Notes under the pieces: model-generated | Told to the model about the DNA's origin: nothing | The model's input: the letters and a program-made list of their open reading frames with translations, nothing else | Database searches by the model: none | Source: Streptomyces sp. 35G-GA-8 | Lineage (GTDB): Bacteria > Actinomycetota > Actinomycetes > Streptomycetales > Streptomycetaceae | Length of the DNA: 64,000 nt | NCBI RefSeq assembly: GCF_023534745.1 | Contig: NZ_JAMHJQ010000002.1 | Location: 257,761 to 321,760, forward strand | Reading direction: 5' to 3' | Shown here: positions 1 to 8,621 of the stretch, in pieces | Layout: the number at the start of each line of letters is the position of its first letter | Position numbering within the stretch: position 1 is the first letter of the stretch | Position numbers and translations under genes: made by a program

Positions 1-130
1 TCCACACGCCCCCCGCCATCACCGCGAACACGATGAACCCGAGCACACCGGGCGTCACCTTGTTCTCGTCGAGCTCCTTGGCGAGAGGAGCCGCGAACGC
101 CACTGCCTGAATCGCATCCATATCAGGCAT
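1..130 (-). CDS. Small membrane protein, C-terminus cut by the window edge
   Basis: The visible reading frame starts at an ATG at 130-128 that overlaps the end of mca, whose TGA is at 125-123, so it is probably translated by coupling to mca. After a short N-terminus (MPDMDAIQAVAF) comes a charged stretch (AKELDENKVTPG) and then a hydrophobic run (VLGFIVFAVMAGGVW) that leaves the window, consistent with one transmembrane helix. Streptomycetes carry a small conserved membrane protein downstream of mca (family recall). Function unknown. An in-frame ATG at 121-119 is an alternative start. Confidence 0.6.
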   Translation of the reverse strand, partial: MPDMDAIQAVAFAAPLAKELDENKVTPGVLGFIVFAVMAGGVW

Positions 131-1004
131 TGTCGCGGATGCCCGCGAACAGGTCGCTCTCGGGGAGGGATGTATCGACGAGCGACTTCGCCAGCTCGTA
201 CTCCTCCGTCGGCCAGACCTCCCGCTGGATGTCCATCGGGATACGGAACCAGCCGCCGTCGGGGTCGATCTGGGTGGCGTGCGCGATCAGCGCCTTGTCC
301 CGGATCTCGAAGAAGTCGGCGCACGGAACATGCGTGGTCAGGGTCCGCTCCTCGCGCTCGAACTCCTTCCAGCGCTCCAGCCACTCGCCGTACGGGGACT
401 CAAGGCCCCGGGCGAGCAGCGCCTCGTGCAGTGCGACCGTACGCGGCCGGTTGAAGCCCTGGTTGTAGTAGAGCTTCTCCGGCTGCCAGACGGGACCGAA
501 GTCGTCCTCCGGGTACTTCTCCTTGTCCGCCGCGGCCTCGAACGCCACCATCGAGATCTTGTGGGTCATGATGTGGTCCGGGTGCGGATACCCGCCGTTC
601 TCGTCGTACGTGGTGACGACCTGCGGCCGGAACGAGCGGATCAGGCGTACGAGACGGCCCGCCGCCTCGTCCACGTCCTCCAGCGCGAAGCAGCCCTCGG
701 GCAGCGGCGGCAGCGGATCGCCCTCGGGCAGACCTGAGTCGACGTAGCCCAGCCACTCCTGCTTGACGCCGAGAATCTCGCGCGCCTCGTCCATCTCCTT
801 CTTGCGTACCTCGTGGATGTGCTCCTCGATATAGGCGTCACCCTGGAGCTTGGGGTTGAGGATGGAGCCGCGCTCGCCTCCCGTGCAGGTCACGACCAGC
901 ACGTCCACCCCCTCGGACACGTACTTGGCCATGGTGGCCGCGCCCTTGCTCGACTCGTCGTCGGGGTGGGCGTGAACGGCCATCAGTCGCAGCTGCTCAG
1001 TCAA
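123..1004 (-). CDS. mca: Mycothiol S-conjugate amidase
   Basis: A 293-aa cytoplasmic zinc hydrolase of the PIG-L/LmbE deacetylase fold. Mca cleaves mycothiol S-conjugates of electrophiles and antibiotics to glucosaminyl-inositol and an exportable mercapturic acid. The diagnostic zinc motif AHPDDE lies near residues 12-17, followed by GGERGSILNP, and a second metal/active-site segment GGYPHPDHIMTH is near residue 140. Full family length. The start is a TTG at 1004 (TTG-ACT-GAG), which gives the N-terminus expected for streptomycete Mca; an ATG seven codons later would still keep AHPDDE. Divergent from the DUF4307 gene and overlaps the small membrane gene downstream. Confidence 0.93.
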   Translation of the reverse strand: MTEQLRLMAVHAHPDDESSKGAATMAKYVSEGVDVLVVTCTGGERGSILNPKLQGDAYIEEHIHEVRKKEMDEAREILGVKQEWLGYVDSGLPEGDPLPPLPEGCFALEDVDEAAGRLVRLIRSFRPQVVTTYDENGGYPHPDHIMTHKISMVAFEAAADKEKYPEDDFGPVWQPEKLYYNQGFNRPRTVALHEALLARGLESPYGEWLERWKEFEREERTLTTHVPCADFFEIRDKALIAHATQIDPDGGWFRIPMDIQREVWPTEEYELAKSLVDTSLPESDLFAGIRDNA

Positions 1005-1102
1005 GACTCGATCCTCAGTGATGTGGCGCGTTGGACGGCTTCTATAGTGACGGATATCGGGGGGCGGAAATTCCGGGTTGCCCGACTCCGAAGGGAACGA
1101 TC

Positions 1103-1504
1103 ATGGCCGTGGTGCGCGAGGAGCCTCTCCGGGACCGCTACGGCCGCTCGGCGGACCAGCGCGCGGACCGCGGGCTGAAGATCGTCGGCGCGGTGCTCGG
1201 CGTCGCGCTGATCGGTCTGATCGGCTGGTTCGGCTATCACTACGTGGTCGAGCGCAGTGTCTCCGGCGAGCTCATCAAGTTCAAGCGGGTTTCCGCCACC
1301 GAGGTCGAGGCGCATCTGGAGGTCCGCAAGGACCGGGACGCCACCGGCAGCTGTACGTTGCGCTCCCTCGCGGAGAGCGGCGCGGAGGTCGGCCGGCTGG
1401 ATGTGCGCTTCGGCGCGGGCGAGACGCGGATCGACCGGGTCGTCACGGTGCGCACCACGGACAGCGCGACCAGTACCGAGCTGCTGGCCTGCACGTCGGA
1501 CTAG
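1103..1504 (+). CDS. DUF4307-type single-pass membrane protein
   Basis: A 133-aa protein with a cytoplasmic N-terminus (MAVVREEPLRDRYGRSADQR), one transmembrane helix (about residues 28-48, IVGAVLGVALIGLIGWFGYHYVV) and an extracytoplasmic beta-rich domain containing one mid-domain Cys and one C-terminal Cys. This matches the DUF4307 family found beside mca in actinomycetes (recall). The ATG at 1103 is preferred because AAGGGA lies just upstream; an in-frame upstream extension to 1031 lacks a ribosome-binding site. A TATAGT -10-like box at 1043-1048 could serve it. Molecular function unknown. Confidence 0.75.
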   Translation: MAVVREEPLRDRYGRSADQRADRGLKIVGAVLGVALIGLIGWFGYHYVVERSVSGELIKFKRVSATEVEAHLEVRKDRDATGSCTLRSLAESGAEVGRLDVRFGAGETRIDRVVTVRTTDSATSTELLACTSD

Positions 1505-1670
1505 GGCGCGTCCGGAAAACCCGGCCCTCGCGCGCCGGAACCGGCGGCAGAAGCCCCGGGACCCGCCGCCGACGCCCCCGATGCAAGGCGCTGACCTGCG
1601 CTGATGTAATTCTGACGGCATTCGTCCTCCCCCTTGCGCCACGAAATTGTTAGGCTCGTGGTTTCGCCCA

Positions 1671-1694
1671 CCCGAGAAGGCACATCCTTCTGGG
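1671..1694 (+). promoter_or_regulatory. Hairpin in the greA leader
   Basis: CCCGAGAAGG-cacat-CCTTCTGGG can form a 9-bp stem with a single bulged G, about 43 nt before the greA start. It could be a leader structure or a weak terminator. There is no T-tract after it. Seen in sequence; its function is inference. Confidence 0.35.
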
Positions 1695-1736
1695 TAGGGC
1701 GTTGCTTTGTATTCCCGGTACCTACGAGGAGCACCT

Positions 1737-2234
1737 GTGACCCAGACCAGTGAGAACGTCACCTGGCTCACCCAGGAGGCGTACAACCAGCTGAAGGCCG
1801 AGCTGGAGTACCTGTCTGGTCCCGCGCGCACGGAGATCTCTACGAAGATCGCGGCGGCCCGTGAGGAGGGCGATCTCCGGGAGAACGGCGGGTACCACGC
1901 GGCCAAGGAGGAGCAGGGCAAGCAGGAGCTCCGAGTGCGCCAGCTGACCCAGCTCCTGCAGAACGCGAAGGTGGGCGAGGCCCCGGCGGACGACGGGATC
2001 GTCGAGCCCGGCATGGTCGTGACGATCGCTTTCGACGGAGATCCGGACGACACCCTGGACTTCCTGCTCGCCTCGCGCGAGTACGCCAGCTCGGACATCG
2101 AGACCTACTCGCCGCAGTCCCCGCTCGGCAGCGGTGTGAACGGCAAGAAGGTCGGTGAGAACGCGGAGTACGAGCTGCCCAACGGCAGGACCGCCTCCGT
2201 GAAGATCCTCGACGCCAAGCCCTACCAGGGCTGA
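1737..2234 (+). CDS. greA: Transcription elongation factor GreA
   Basis: A 165-aa RNA polymerase secondary-channel factor that stimulates cleavage of backtracked transcripts. The N-terminal coiled coil carries the signature GDLRENGGYHAAKEEQ with the acidic tip residues, and the C-terminal FKBP-like domain contains SPLGSGVNGKKVGENAEYELPNG. Start chosen as GTG 1737, preceded by GAGGAG at a 5-nt spacing; the ten codons upstream in frame have no ribosome-binding site. Followed by a strong hairpin terminator at 2249-2280, so it is probably monocistronic. Confidence 0.95.
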   Translation: MTQTSENVTWLTQEAYNQLKAELEYLSGPARTEISTKIAAAREEGDLRENGGYHAAKEEQGKQELRVRQLTQLLQNAKVGEAPADDGIVEPGMVVTIAFDGDPDDTLDFLLASREYASSDIETYSPQSPLGSGVNGKKVGENAEYELPNGRTASVKILDAKPYQG

Positions 2235-2248
2235 GCACCACGAGGCAG

Positions 2249-2280
2249 CCGCCTGCCGGACCACACGGTCCGGCAGGCGG
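2249..2280 (+). terminator. Intrinsic terminator after greA
   Basis: Perfect 14-bp inverted repeat CCGCCTGCCGGACC / GGTCCGGCAGGCGG around a 4-nt ACAC loop, 14 nt after the greA stop. No T-tract, as is usual for streptomycete terminators. Confidence 0.8.
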
Positions 2281-2317
2281 AGTCGATCGGCCCGGCGCCA
2301 CACGGTCCGGCAGGCGG
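2261..2317 (+). repeat. Duplicated half-terminator
   Basis: The 20-bp segment at 2261-2280 (loop plus 3' arm of the greA terminator) recurs exactly at 2298-2317. The second copy lacks an adjacent 5' arm, so it can only compete for pairing with the first left arm. Confidence 0.7.
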
Positions 2318-2378
2318 GTCCCCCGGCCCCGGCGCTGCGCCGGCCCGGCGGCTCCTTCGGCCCTGGCGGCCGGCGCCG

Positions 2379-3632
2379 TCAGCCCAGGATCGTGTAGCCC
2401 GCCTCCCGCAGCGCCGCCGCCACCTCCGTGCAGTGCGCGGGCCCCTTGGTCTCCAGATGCACTTCCACATCCGCCTCTGTCAGCCCGAGCCGCGGATCGG
2501 TCCGTACATGGCTCACATCGAGCACATTGGCGTCCGCGACCGACAGCACCCCGAGCATCGTGGCCAGCGCGCCCGGCCGGTCCGTCACCCGGAGCCGCAG
2601 GCTCAGATAGCGGCCCGCCGCCGCCATGCCGTGGCGCAGGATCCGCTGCATCAGTACGGGGTCGACATTGCCGCCCGAGAGCACCGCGACCACCGGGCCG
2701 TGAAAGGCGCCGGGGTCGCCGAGGAGCGCGGCCACCGGGCTCGCCCCGGCCGGTTCCACCACCAGCTTCGCCCGCTCCAGGCAGAGCAGCAGGGCGCTGG
2801 ACAGCTCGTCTTCCGAGACCGTACGCACCTCGTCGACCAGCTCCTGGATCAGCTGGAACGGGATGTCGCCGGGGCGGCCCACCTTGATGCCGTCCGCCAT
2901 CGTCTGCGGTGAGTCGACCTCCATCGGGCGGCCGGCGGCGAGCGAGGGCGGATACGCGGCGGCGCCCGCGGCCTGCACGCCGATCACCCGCACGTCGGGG
3001 CGCAGCGACTTCACCGCGAGGGCGATGCCCGCGGCCAGCCCGCCGCCGCCGATCCCGACGACGATCGTCCGCACCTCGGGGCACTGCTCCAGGATCTCCA
3101 GGCCGACCGTGCCCTGACCGGCGATGATGTCCGGGTGGTCGAAGGGGTGGATGAAGACCGCGCCGGTGTTCCTGGCGTACTCCTCGGCGGCGGCCAGTGT
3201 CTCGTCCACGACCTGTCCGTGCAGCCGTACCTCCGCTCCGTAGTCGCGGGTCGCCGCGATCTTCGGCAGGGGCGCGCCGACCGGCATGAACACCGTCGAC
3301 CGGACGCCGAGGAGGGTGGAGGCGAGCGCGACGCCCTGGGCGTGGTTGCCCGCGCTGGCCGCGACGACGCCCGCCGCGCGCTCCTCCGGGGAGAGGCCGG
3401 CGATCCGTACGTACGCGCCGCGCAGCTTGAAGGAGCCGGTCCGCTGGAGGTTCTCGCACTTGAAGAGGACCGGTGCGCCGACCAGCTGCGTCAGATACCT
3501 GCTCCCCTCCATCGCGGTCATCCGCGCCACGCCGGACAGCATCTTCTGGGCCCCACGGATGTCGTCGAGGATCAGGGGGTGCGCGGGGTGGTGCGCGGGG
3601 CGAGGCACCGGGCGGGACGTACCGAAGCTCAT
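2379..3632 (-). CDS. ilvA: Threonine ammonia-lyase with ACT domain
   Basis: A 417-aa PLP enzyme that deaminates threonine to 2-oxobutyrate, feeding isoleucine synthesis and, in streptomycetes, propionyl-CoA supply. Lys69 in SFKLRGAY is the Schiff-base lysine. The phosphate-binding glycine loop GIGGGGLAAG is near residue 195. An ACT-like domain follows residue ~340 (LRVTDRPGALATMLGVLSV), so allosteric control is possible; the domain is the short catabolic-type arrangement. ATG 3632 starts the protein. Divergent from the MarR gene. Confidence 0.92.
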   Translation of the reverse strand: MSFGTSRPVPRPAHHPAHPLILDDIRGAQKMLSGVARMTAMEGSRYLTQLVGAPVLFKCENLQRTGSFKLRGAYVRIAGLSPEERAAGVVAASAGNHAQGVALASTLLGVRSTVFMPVGAPLPKIAATRDYGAEVRLHGQVVDETLAAAEEYARNTGAVFIHPFDHPDIIAGQGTVGLEILEQCPEVRTIVVGIGGGGLAAGIALAVKSLRPDVRVIGVQAAGAAAYPPSLAAGRPMEVDSPQTMADGIKVGRPGDIPFQLIQELVDEVRTVSEDELSSALLLCLERAKLVVEPAGASPVAALLGDPGAFHGPVVAVLSGGNVDPVLMQRILRHGMAAAGRYLSLRLRVTDRPGALATMLGVLSVADANVLDVSHVRTDPRLGLTEADVEVHLETKGPAHCTEVAAALREAGYTILG

Positions 3633-3799
3633 GAGTGCCAGTCTCGCAGCTCACCGGCCGGGCGGCGGTCGGCGTCCACGGACCGGGCGCCGGTGCGGGT
3701 CACGTACCTCGGCGGGTTTACGCAGGGCAGGTACGGTCCAAGCCGCCGCCGCGTACTCTGTCCCCCACCAACCGACCCCCGCACGAGAGAGCCACAGCC

Positions 3800-4453
3800 A
3801 TGCCCCCCATTCAGGACATGACTTCCGCTGCGTCGGTCTCCAGGGAGACGCCCTCCGAACCCTCGGACGACGCCGGCCTCCTCGATGCTCTCCAGCACCA
3901 GGTGGCCGTCTTCGCCCGGCGGGCCGAACAGACCCGGCTCGGCGGTGTGGGCCAGGTCCGCAATTCGATGGACCGTGCCGCGTATCTGCTGCTCAACCGG
4001 CTCGACCGGGAAGGCCCGATGGGCGTCAAGGCGCTGGCCGCCGGGATGGGCATCGACTCCTCCACCGTCACCCGGCAGGTCGCGCCGCTGGTCGACTCCG
4101 GCCTGGTCAAGCGCACCTCGCATCCGGAGGACGGCCGCGCGGTCGTGCTCGAACTGTCGGCGCGCGGACTGGCCAGACTCGAAGAGGTCCGCTCGTCGCG
4201 GCGCGAGCTGATGGCGCAGGTCACGGGCGGCTGGACGGAAGAGGAGCGGAACTCCTTCACCACCCTGCTCACCCGGTTCAACGGCGCGCTGTCGGCGCGG
4301 GCGGCCGGACTGCCCTCCGGTGACGGCGGTACGGGCGGTGACGGCGATCCGGACGTCACAGGCGTTACGGGCGTGACGGGCCGTACGGATGAGCCGGAGG
4401 CGGGCGACCGCGTGGCCGGGGAGGCGAGCCGGGGCGCGACGACGCCCTCTTGA
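3800..4453 (+). CDS. MarR family transcriptional regulator
   Basis: A 217-aa winged-helix regulator. The core LDALQHQVAVFARRAEQTR...RAAYLLLNRLDREGPMGVKALAAGMGIDSSTVTRQVAPLVDSGLVKRTSHPEDGRAVVLELS shows the typical recognition helix and the DGR wing. The C-terminal ~50 residues are Gly/Thr-rich and look disordered. The ATG at 3800 is preceded by a GAGAG-type site; longer in-frame starts are unsupported. Its stop overlaps the next gene (TTGA at 4450-4453). Ligand and targets unknown. Confidence 0.85.
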   Translation: MPPIQDMTSAASVSRETPSEPSDDAGLLDALQHQVAVFARRAEQTRLGGVGQVRNSMDRAAYLLLNRLDREGPMGVKALAAGMGIDSSTVTRQVAPLVDSGLVKRTSHPEDGRAVVLELSARGLARLEEVRSSRRELMAQVTGGWTEEERNSFTTLLTRFNGALSARAAGLPSGDGGTGGDGDPDVTGVTGVTGRTDEPEAGDRVAGEASRGATTPS

Positions 4454-5007
4454 CCCTGGGCGCCCGACTGGCCTCATATGAGGTCGTGCGAGAGCGGCGG
4501 GCTGCCCTGGATCGCCGCCGCGCCCGGGAGTTCGAGACGTTCGCGGCGGGCGCGGCCGGCCGGCTGCTGCATGCGGCCGTACTGCTCACGGGCGAGCCGC
4601 CGGACGCCGCCCCGCGGGCCCAGCGTCTGCTGATCGCCGCGCTGTCCCGTACGTACGCGGAGTGGGACCGGCTCAGCGGTGACGACGGTGAGGATCCGTA
4701 CGACCGGGCCCGCCGCGAGCTGGTGCTGCGATTCGCCCGCGAGGCCGCCTGGCGCGCCCCGGCCCGGCGCGGCCGCCGGGGCCGTCGGGCGGGCGGCGTG
4801 CTCGGGGAGCTGGGCCCGCAGGAACGTGTCGTACTGGTGCTGCGCCTGTACGAAGGGCTGGCCGAGGAGCAGACCGCGGCGCTGATCGGTCTTCCGGTGG
4901 AGCGGGTCCGGGTGGTCTGCGCGCGGGCGGTCGCGGCGATGCGGGAGCGGGCGCGGCGGCGCGGTACGAGGCCGGGCCCGTCCGGGCTCCGGGAGGCCGG
5001 CCGATGA
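4450..5007 (+). CDS. Sigma-70 region 4-type DNA-binding protein
   Basis: A 185-aa, Arg-rich protein. The C-terminal third (LGELGPQERVVLVLRLYEGLAEEQTAALIGLPVERVRVVCARAVAAMRERARRR) is a sigma region 4 helix-turn-helix. The N-terminal half is helical but lacks a clear region 2.1-2.4 core, so this is a divergent ECF-like protein rather than a standard sigma factor. The TTG start at 4450 overlaps the MarR stop, with no Shine-Dalgarno of its own, implying translational coupling; GTG 4486 is an alternative. Coupled by ATGA at 5004 to a small membrane protein that could be its partner (inference). Confidence 0.65.
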   Translation: MTLGARLASYEVVRERRAALDRRRAREFETFAAGAAGRLLHAAVLLTGEPPDAAPRAQRLLIAALSRTYAEWDRLSGDDGEDPYDRARRELVLRFAREAAWRAPARRGRRGRRAGGVLGELGPQERVVLVLRLYEGLAEEQTAALIGLPVERVRVVCARAVAAMRERARRRGTRPGPSGLREAGR

Positions 5008-5258
5008 GGGGCGGCGACCGGAAGCGGGCCGAGGTGCTGCGGATGATGCTGGATCCGGTACGGCCCGACGTACCCGCCGAACTCATCCGCCGCGCCACCG
5101 AACGCGGCGCCCGGCTGCTGCGCAGGCGCCGGGCCGCGCGGCGACTGCTCTGGACGCTGCTGATCGTGGTGCTGGTGGTGTTCAGCGTCTGGGCCTCGGC
5201 CGCGCATCCGTGGTCGGTGCCGCCGGCGGAGACGACACCGCCGCTGGAGGACTGGTGA
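5004..5258 (+). CDS. Small single-pass membrane protein
   Basis: An 84-aa protein with a basic cytoplasmic N-terminus (GARLLRRRRAARR), one transmembrane helix (LLWTLLIVVLVVFSVWASAA, about residues 48-67) and a short acidic extracytoplasmic tail ending in PLEDW. Its start ATG overlaps the stop of the sigma-like gene. The position suggests a membrane partner or anchor for that protein, but no anti-sigma motif is visible. Confidence 0.65.
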   Translation: MRGGDRKRAEVLRMMLDPVRPDVPAELIRRATERGARLLRRRRAARRLLWTLLIVVLVVFSVWASAAHPWSVPPAETTPPLEDW

Positions 5259-5307
5259 AGCCCCCAGCGGCGGTGAGAGGTTCTGTTGTGAAGCGGTTCA
5301 GCGGTTC

Positions 5308-5325
5308 CGCGGCTGCGCAGCCGCG
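5308..5325. terminator. Candidate convergent terminator
   Basis: CGCGGCT-GCGC-AGCCGCG hairpin between the converging small membrane gene and metB, flanked by repeats of GCGGTTC. Short stem, no T-tract. Confidence 0.4.
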
Positions 5326-5348
5326 CGGTTCCGCGGTGAGGGGGCCGC

Positions 5349-6506
5349 TCAGCCCAGCGCCTGCTGGAGATCGGCCAGCAGATCGTCGCCGGACTCGATC
5401 CCCACGGAGAGCCTGACCAGGTCGGCGGGCACCTCCAGCGGCGAGCCCGCCGCCGAGGCGTGCGTCATCCGGCCGGGGTGCTCGATCAGGGACTCGACGC
5501 CGCCGAGGGACTCGCCGAGCGTGAACAGCTTCGCGCGGTCGCAGACCGCGACCGCCGCCTCCTCGCCGCCCTCGACCTGGAAGGAGATCATCCCGCCGAA
5601 CGCCTTCATCTGCTTGGCGGCGACCTCGTGCCCCGGGTGCTCGGGCAGCCCCGGGTAGAGGACCTTGGAGACGCGCGGGTGCGCGGTGAGCATCTCGGTG
5701 ATGCGCGCGGCGTTCTCGCAGTGGCGGTCCATCCGTACGGCGAGGGTCTTGATGCCGCGCAGCACCAGCCAGGCGTCGAAGGGGCCGGCGACGGCCCCCA
5801 TCGCGTTCTGGTGGTAGGCCAGTTCGTCGGCCAGCTCGGCGTCGTCGACGATCAGCGCGCCGCCGACGACATCGGAGTGCCCGCCCATGTACTTCGTCGT
5901 CGAGTGCACGACGACATCCGCGCCCAGCGCCAGCGGCTGCTGGAGATAGGGGCTGGCGAAGGTGTTGTCGACGACGAGCTTCGCCCCGGCCGAGCGGGCG
6001 ATCCCGGCGAGCTGCGCGATGTCGCTGATGTTGAGGAGCGGGTTCGAGGGGGTCTCGACCCAGATCGCCTTCGTACGCGGGGTGAGCACGGCCCGTACCG
6101 CCGCCGGGTCCGAGGTGTCCGCGACCGAGAAGTCCACTCCCCAGCGGGAGACGACCTTCGCGAAGAGCCGGAACGTGCCGCCGTAGGCGTCGTTGGGGAT
6201 CACCACATGGTCGCCGGGCGCCAGCAGCGTACGCAGCAGGCAGTCCTCGGCGGCGAGCCCGGACGCGAAGGCGAGCCCGCGCCGGCCGCCTTCCAGGGCC
6301 GCGAGGTTCTCCTCCAGCGCGGTACGGGTCGGGTTGGCGCTGCGGCTGTACTCGTATCCGCCGCGCAGGCCGCCGACGCCGTCCTGCTTATAGGTGGACA
6401 CCTGGTAGATCGGCGGGACGACGGCGCCGGTGAGGGGGTCCGCGGTGTTGCCCGCATGGATGGCGCGGGTCTCGAAGTGGTGCTCGCTGGTGTGCTGGTC
6501 GCTCAT
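5349..6506 (-). CDS. metB: Cystathionine gamma-synthase
   Basis: A 385-aa Cys/Met-metabolism PLP enzyme that condenses O-succinyl- or O-acetylhomoserine with cysteine to give cystathionine for methionine synthesis or reverse trans-sulfuration. The PLP lysine lies in VVHSTTKYMGGHSDVVGGA. Other family landmarks are YEYSRSANPTR near the N-terminus and WVETPSNPLL with the cofactor aspartate in VVDNTFASPYLQQPL. Full family length. ATG 6506 sits 7 nt after a TACGCT -10-like box (6519-6514), which suggests a leaderless message. Cystathionine gamma-lyase cannot be excluded from sequence alone. Confidence 0.88.
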   Translation of the reverse strand: MSDQHTSEHHFETRAIHAGNTADPLTGAVVPPIYQVSTYKQDGVGGLRGGYEYSRSANPTRTALEENLAALEGGRRGLAFASGLAAEDCLLRTLLAPGDHVVIPNDAYGGTFRLFAKVVSRWGVDFSVADTSDPAAVRAVLTPRTKAIWVETPSNPLLNISDIAQLAGIARSAGAKLVVDNTFASPYLQQPLALGADVVVHSTTKYMGGHSDVVGGALIVDDAELADELAYHQNAMGAVAGPFDAWLVLRGIKTLAVRMDRHCENAARITEMLTAHPRVSKVLYPGLPEHPGHEVAAKQMKAFGGMISFQVEGGEEAAVAVCDRAKLFTLGESLGGVESLIEHPGRMTHASAAGSPLEVPADLVRLSVGIESGDDLLADLQQALG

Positions 6507-6513
6507 GGGCCTG

Positions 6514-6519
6514 AGCGTA
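6514..6519 (-). promoter_or_regulatory. -10 box for leaderless metB
   Basis: TACGCT on the minus strand, 7 nt before the metB ATG. No good -35 match at 17-18 bp. Confidence 0.45.
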
Positions 6520-6602
6520 GCGCCGGTTCACCGTCCGGCGGGGGCGGTGAGGGTGTGGGGGCGGGCGGGTCCGGTCGCCGTGGCATCCGGGACAATGGGG
6601 CC

Positions 6603-7772
6603 ATGGAGATTCTCTGGTTCCTGATCGCGATGGGCCTGCTGGCCGCGGTCATCGTTCCGTTCGTACGGCGCAGCAGGGGCGGTATCCGCCAGGTCGCCCC
6701 GGGATCGCCCGATGCCGCCGACCCGGCCGCGTACGGCTTCGTGCGGCAGGAGGCGCTGGACGTCCGGCTGCCGGGTCCCGACCAGGACCTCCTCGACGTG
6801 CTCGACGTCGTCCAGCGCACCCAGGACTGGCGGGCCGCCGCGCAGCTGCTCGCGGGCACCCCGAAGGAGGGCGAGGTGCGCTGGCAGCGCGTACAGGCGT
6901 TCGCCGGGGCGGCCTCGCTGGAGCTCCAGGCCTCGTCGGCGAGCGCGCAGGCGAAGGAGGGGTTGCCGGCGAAGGAGGGGCCGCTGGTGAAGGAGGCACA
7001 GCGCCCGGCGGGCGGGGCGTGGCTGCGGGCCTGGCGTGCGGAGTCGCCGAAGGACGCGGGCGGGGCGGCGGTGCACGCGGAGTTCCTGGTGCAGCAGGCG
7101 TGGCGGTCCTCGGCCGCCGGGACCGATGAGTTCCGGATCATCCTGGAGGAGGCCCGTACGGTGTGCGGCGAGGCGGCCCTGCTGGCGCCGGGCGACCCCG
7201 TGCCGTACATCATCGAGCTGGCCGTGGCCCGTGGGCTCGGCTACCCGCCCGAGCGGTTCGACCAGCTGTGGGCGAAGGTGATCGACCGCGCTCCGGCGCA
7301 TATGGGGGCGCATCTGGCGGCGCTCCACTACTGGTGCGAGAAGTGGCACGGCTCCCGGGAGGAGGCCGACCGGTTCGCGACCGCGGCTGCGGCGCGCGCG
7401 CCGCAGGGCTCGCTGCTGGCGGCGCTGCCGCTGTTCGCGGTGTACGAGCACCTTCCCGAGGTCAATCTGGTACAGGGCTTCTACCAGAGCGCGGTGGTCA
7501 CGAAGGCGGTGGAGGGCGCGCTCTTCGCGGTCCACGCGGCCCGGCACGACGACCCGATGCTCCCGCACGTACGGCATCTGCTGATCCTCTTCCTCGTACG
7601 GTCCGAGCGCTGGGCGGAGGCGATGAACCAGCTGGTGCGGGTGGACGGCCATGTCGGGGCGCTGCCCTGGACGCACGACGGCGACCCGGCGGCGGAGTAC
7701 ACGGTGTACCGGGCGCTGGCGGTGGCGGGATACGAGGCGAACGGCGGCAGCCCGGCGACGCTGCCGCGCTGA
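6603..7772 (+). CDS. Membrane-anchored helical-repeat protein of unknown function
   Basis: A 389-aa protein with an N-terminal transmembrane anchor ([23 protein letters not shown]) followed by a soluble, helix-rich region resembling TPR-like repeats ([32 protein letters not shown]). Residues ~118-140 carry an imperfect Lys/Glu repeat ([19 protein letters not shown]). A GACAAT box ends 6 nt before the ATG, so the message may be leaderless. Conserved hypothetical in streptomycetes beside metB (recall). No catalytic motif recognised. Confidence 0.7.
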   Translation: MEILWFLIAMGLLAAVIVPFVRRSRGGIRQVAPGSPDAADPAAYGFVRQEALDVRLPGPDQDLLDVLDVVQRTQDWRAAAQLLAGTPKEGEVRWQRVQAFAGAASLELQASSASAQAKEGLPAKEGPLVKEAQRPAGGAWLRAWRAESPKDAGGAAVHAEFLVQQAWRSSAAGTDEFRIILEEARTVCGEAALLAPGDPVPYIIELAVARGLGYPPERFDQLWAKVIDRAPAHMGAHLAALHYWCEKWHGSREEADRFATAAAARAPQGSLLAALPLFAVYEHLPEVNLVQGFYQSAVVTKAVEGALFAVHAARHDDPMLPHVRHLLILFLVRSERWAEAMNQLVRVDGHVGALPWTHDGDPAAEYTVYRALAVAGYEANGGSPATLPR

Positions 7773-7885
7773 GCCACCGGCCACGGAACGGGGGTCCCGG
7801 ACCACCGGTCCACGACCTGGGGTCCCGGAATGTCCTGGACCCCTCGTACGTTCCTCTGAACAGGACCCCAAACCTGAGGAGAGCC

Positions 7886-8542
7886 ATGTTCCTGCGCCGC
7901 ACCCCCGAGCTCCCCACCCCCGAGCAGGCCCTCCGCGGCCGCCCGGAGCCCACGTTCGCGGTCCCCTCCCGCCATACGGTCCTCGGCAACCCCCTGCTGG
8001 GCCCGTACCCGGAGGGCATGGAGACCGCCGACTTCGGCCTGGGCTGTTTCTGGGGCGCGGAGCGCACGTTCTGGCAGAAGGAAGGCGTCTGGACCACCCT
8101 GGTCGGCTACCAGGGCGGCTCCACGCCGAACCCCACCTACGAAGAGGTCTGCTCCGGCCTGACGGGCCACACCGAAGCGGTGCGTGTCGTCTACGACCCC
8201 AAGGTCGTCTCGTACGCCGACCTGCTGAAGACCTTCTGGGAGTCCCACAACCCGACGCAGGGCTTCCGCCAGGGCAATGACGTCGGCACGCAGTACCGCT
8301 CGGCGATCTACACCCACACCCCGGCCCAGGCCGAGGCCGCGGAAACGTCTCGCGCCGCCTACCAGAAGGTTCTGACGGGCAACGGCTACGGCACGATCAC
8401 CACGGAGATCCTCCCGGCGGAGGGCCGCACCTTCTACCCGGCGGAGGCCGAACACCAGCAGTACCTGGACAAGAACCCGGCGGGCTACTGCGGCCTCGGC
8501 GGCACGGGCGTCTCCTGCCCGATCGGCGTCGCCTCCGCCTGA
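7886..8542 (+). CDS. msrA: Peptide methionine-S-sulfoxide reductase
   Basis: A 218-aa MsrA that reduces methionine (S)-sulfoxide in oxidised proteins. The catalytic Cys54 is in the canonical GCFWGAER motif, followed by VGYQGG and the [15 protein letters not shown] segment, with the resolving cysteine region near the C-terminus ([15 protein letters not shown]). An N-terminal extension of ~45 residues precedes the core, as in other actinomycete MsrA. ATG 7886 has GAGGAGAG upstream. Its third codon positions are almost all C, more extreme than its neighbour. Converges on the PH-domain gene. Confidence 0.95.
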   Translation: MFLRRTPELPTPEQALRGRPEPTFAVPSRHTVLGNPLLGPYPEGMETADFGLGCFWGAERTFWQKEGVWTTLVGYQGGSTPNPTYEEVCSGLTGHTEAVRVVYDPKVVSYADLLKTFWESHNPTQGFRQGNDVGTQYRSAIYTHTPAQAEAAETSRAAYQKVLTGNGYGTITTEILPAEGRTFYPAEAEHQQYLDKNPAGYCGLGGTGVSCPIGVASA

Positions 8543-8570
8543 CCGGCGTCGCTTCCGCTCCGGAGGTCAC

Positions 8571-8601
8571 GGACAGGCCGGACAGGGCCCGGCCTGTCCG
8601 G
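8571..8601. terminator. Bidirectional terminator
   Basis: CCGGACAGG-gcccgg-CCTGTCCGG (8578-8601) is a 9-bp stem, overlapped by an alternative stem GGACAGGCC/GGCCTGTCC (8571-8599). It lies between convergent msrA and the PH-domain gene. Confidence 0.7.
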
Positions 8602-8621
8602 TCGTGGCGCGCCCGGTCGGT

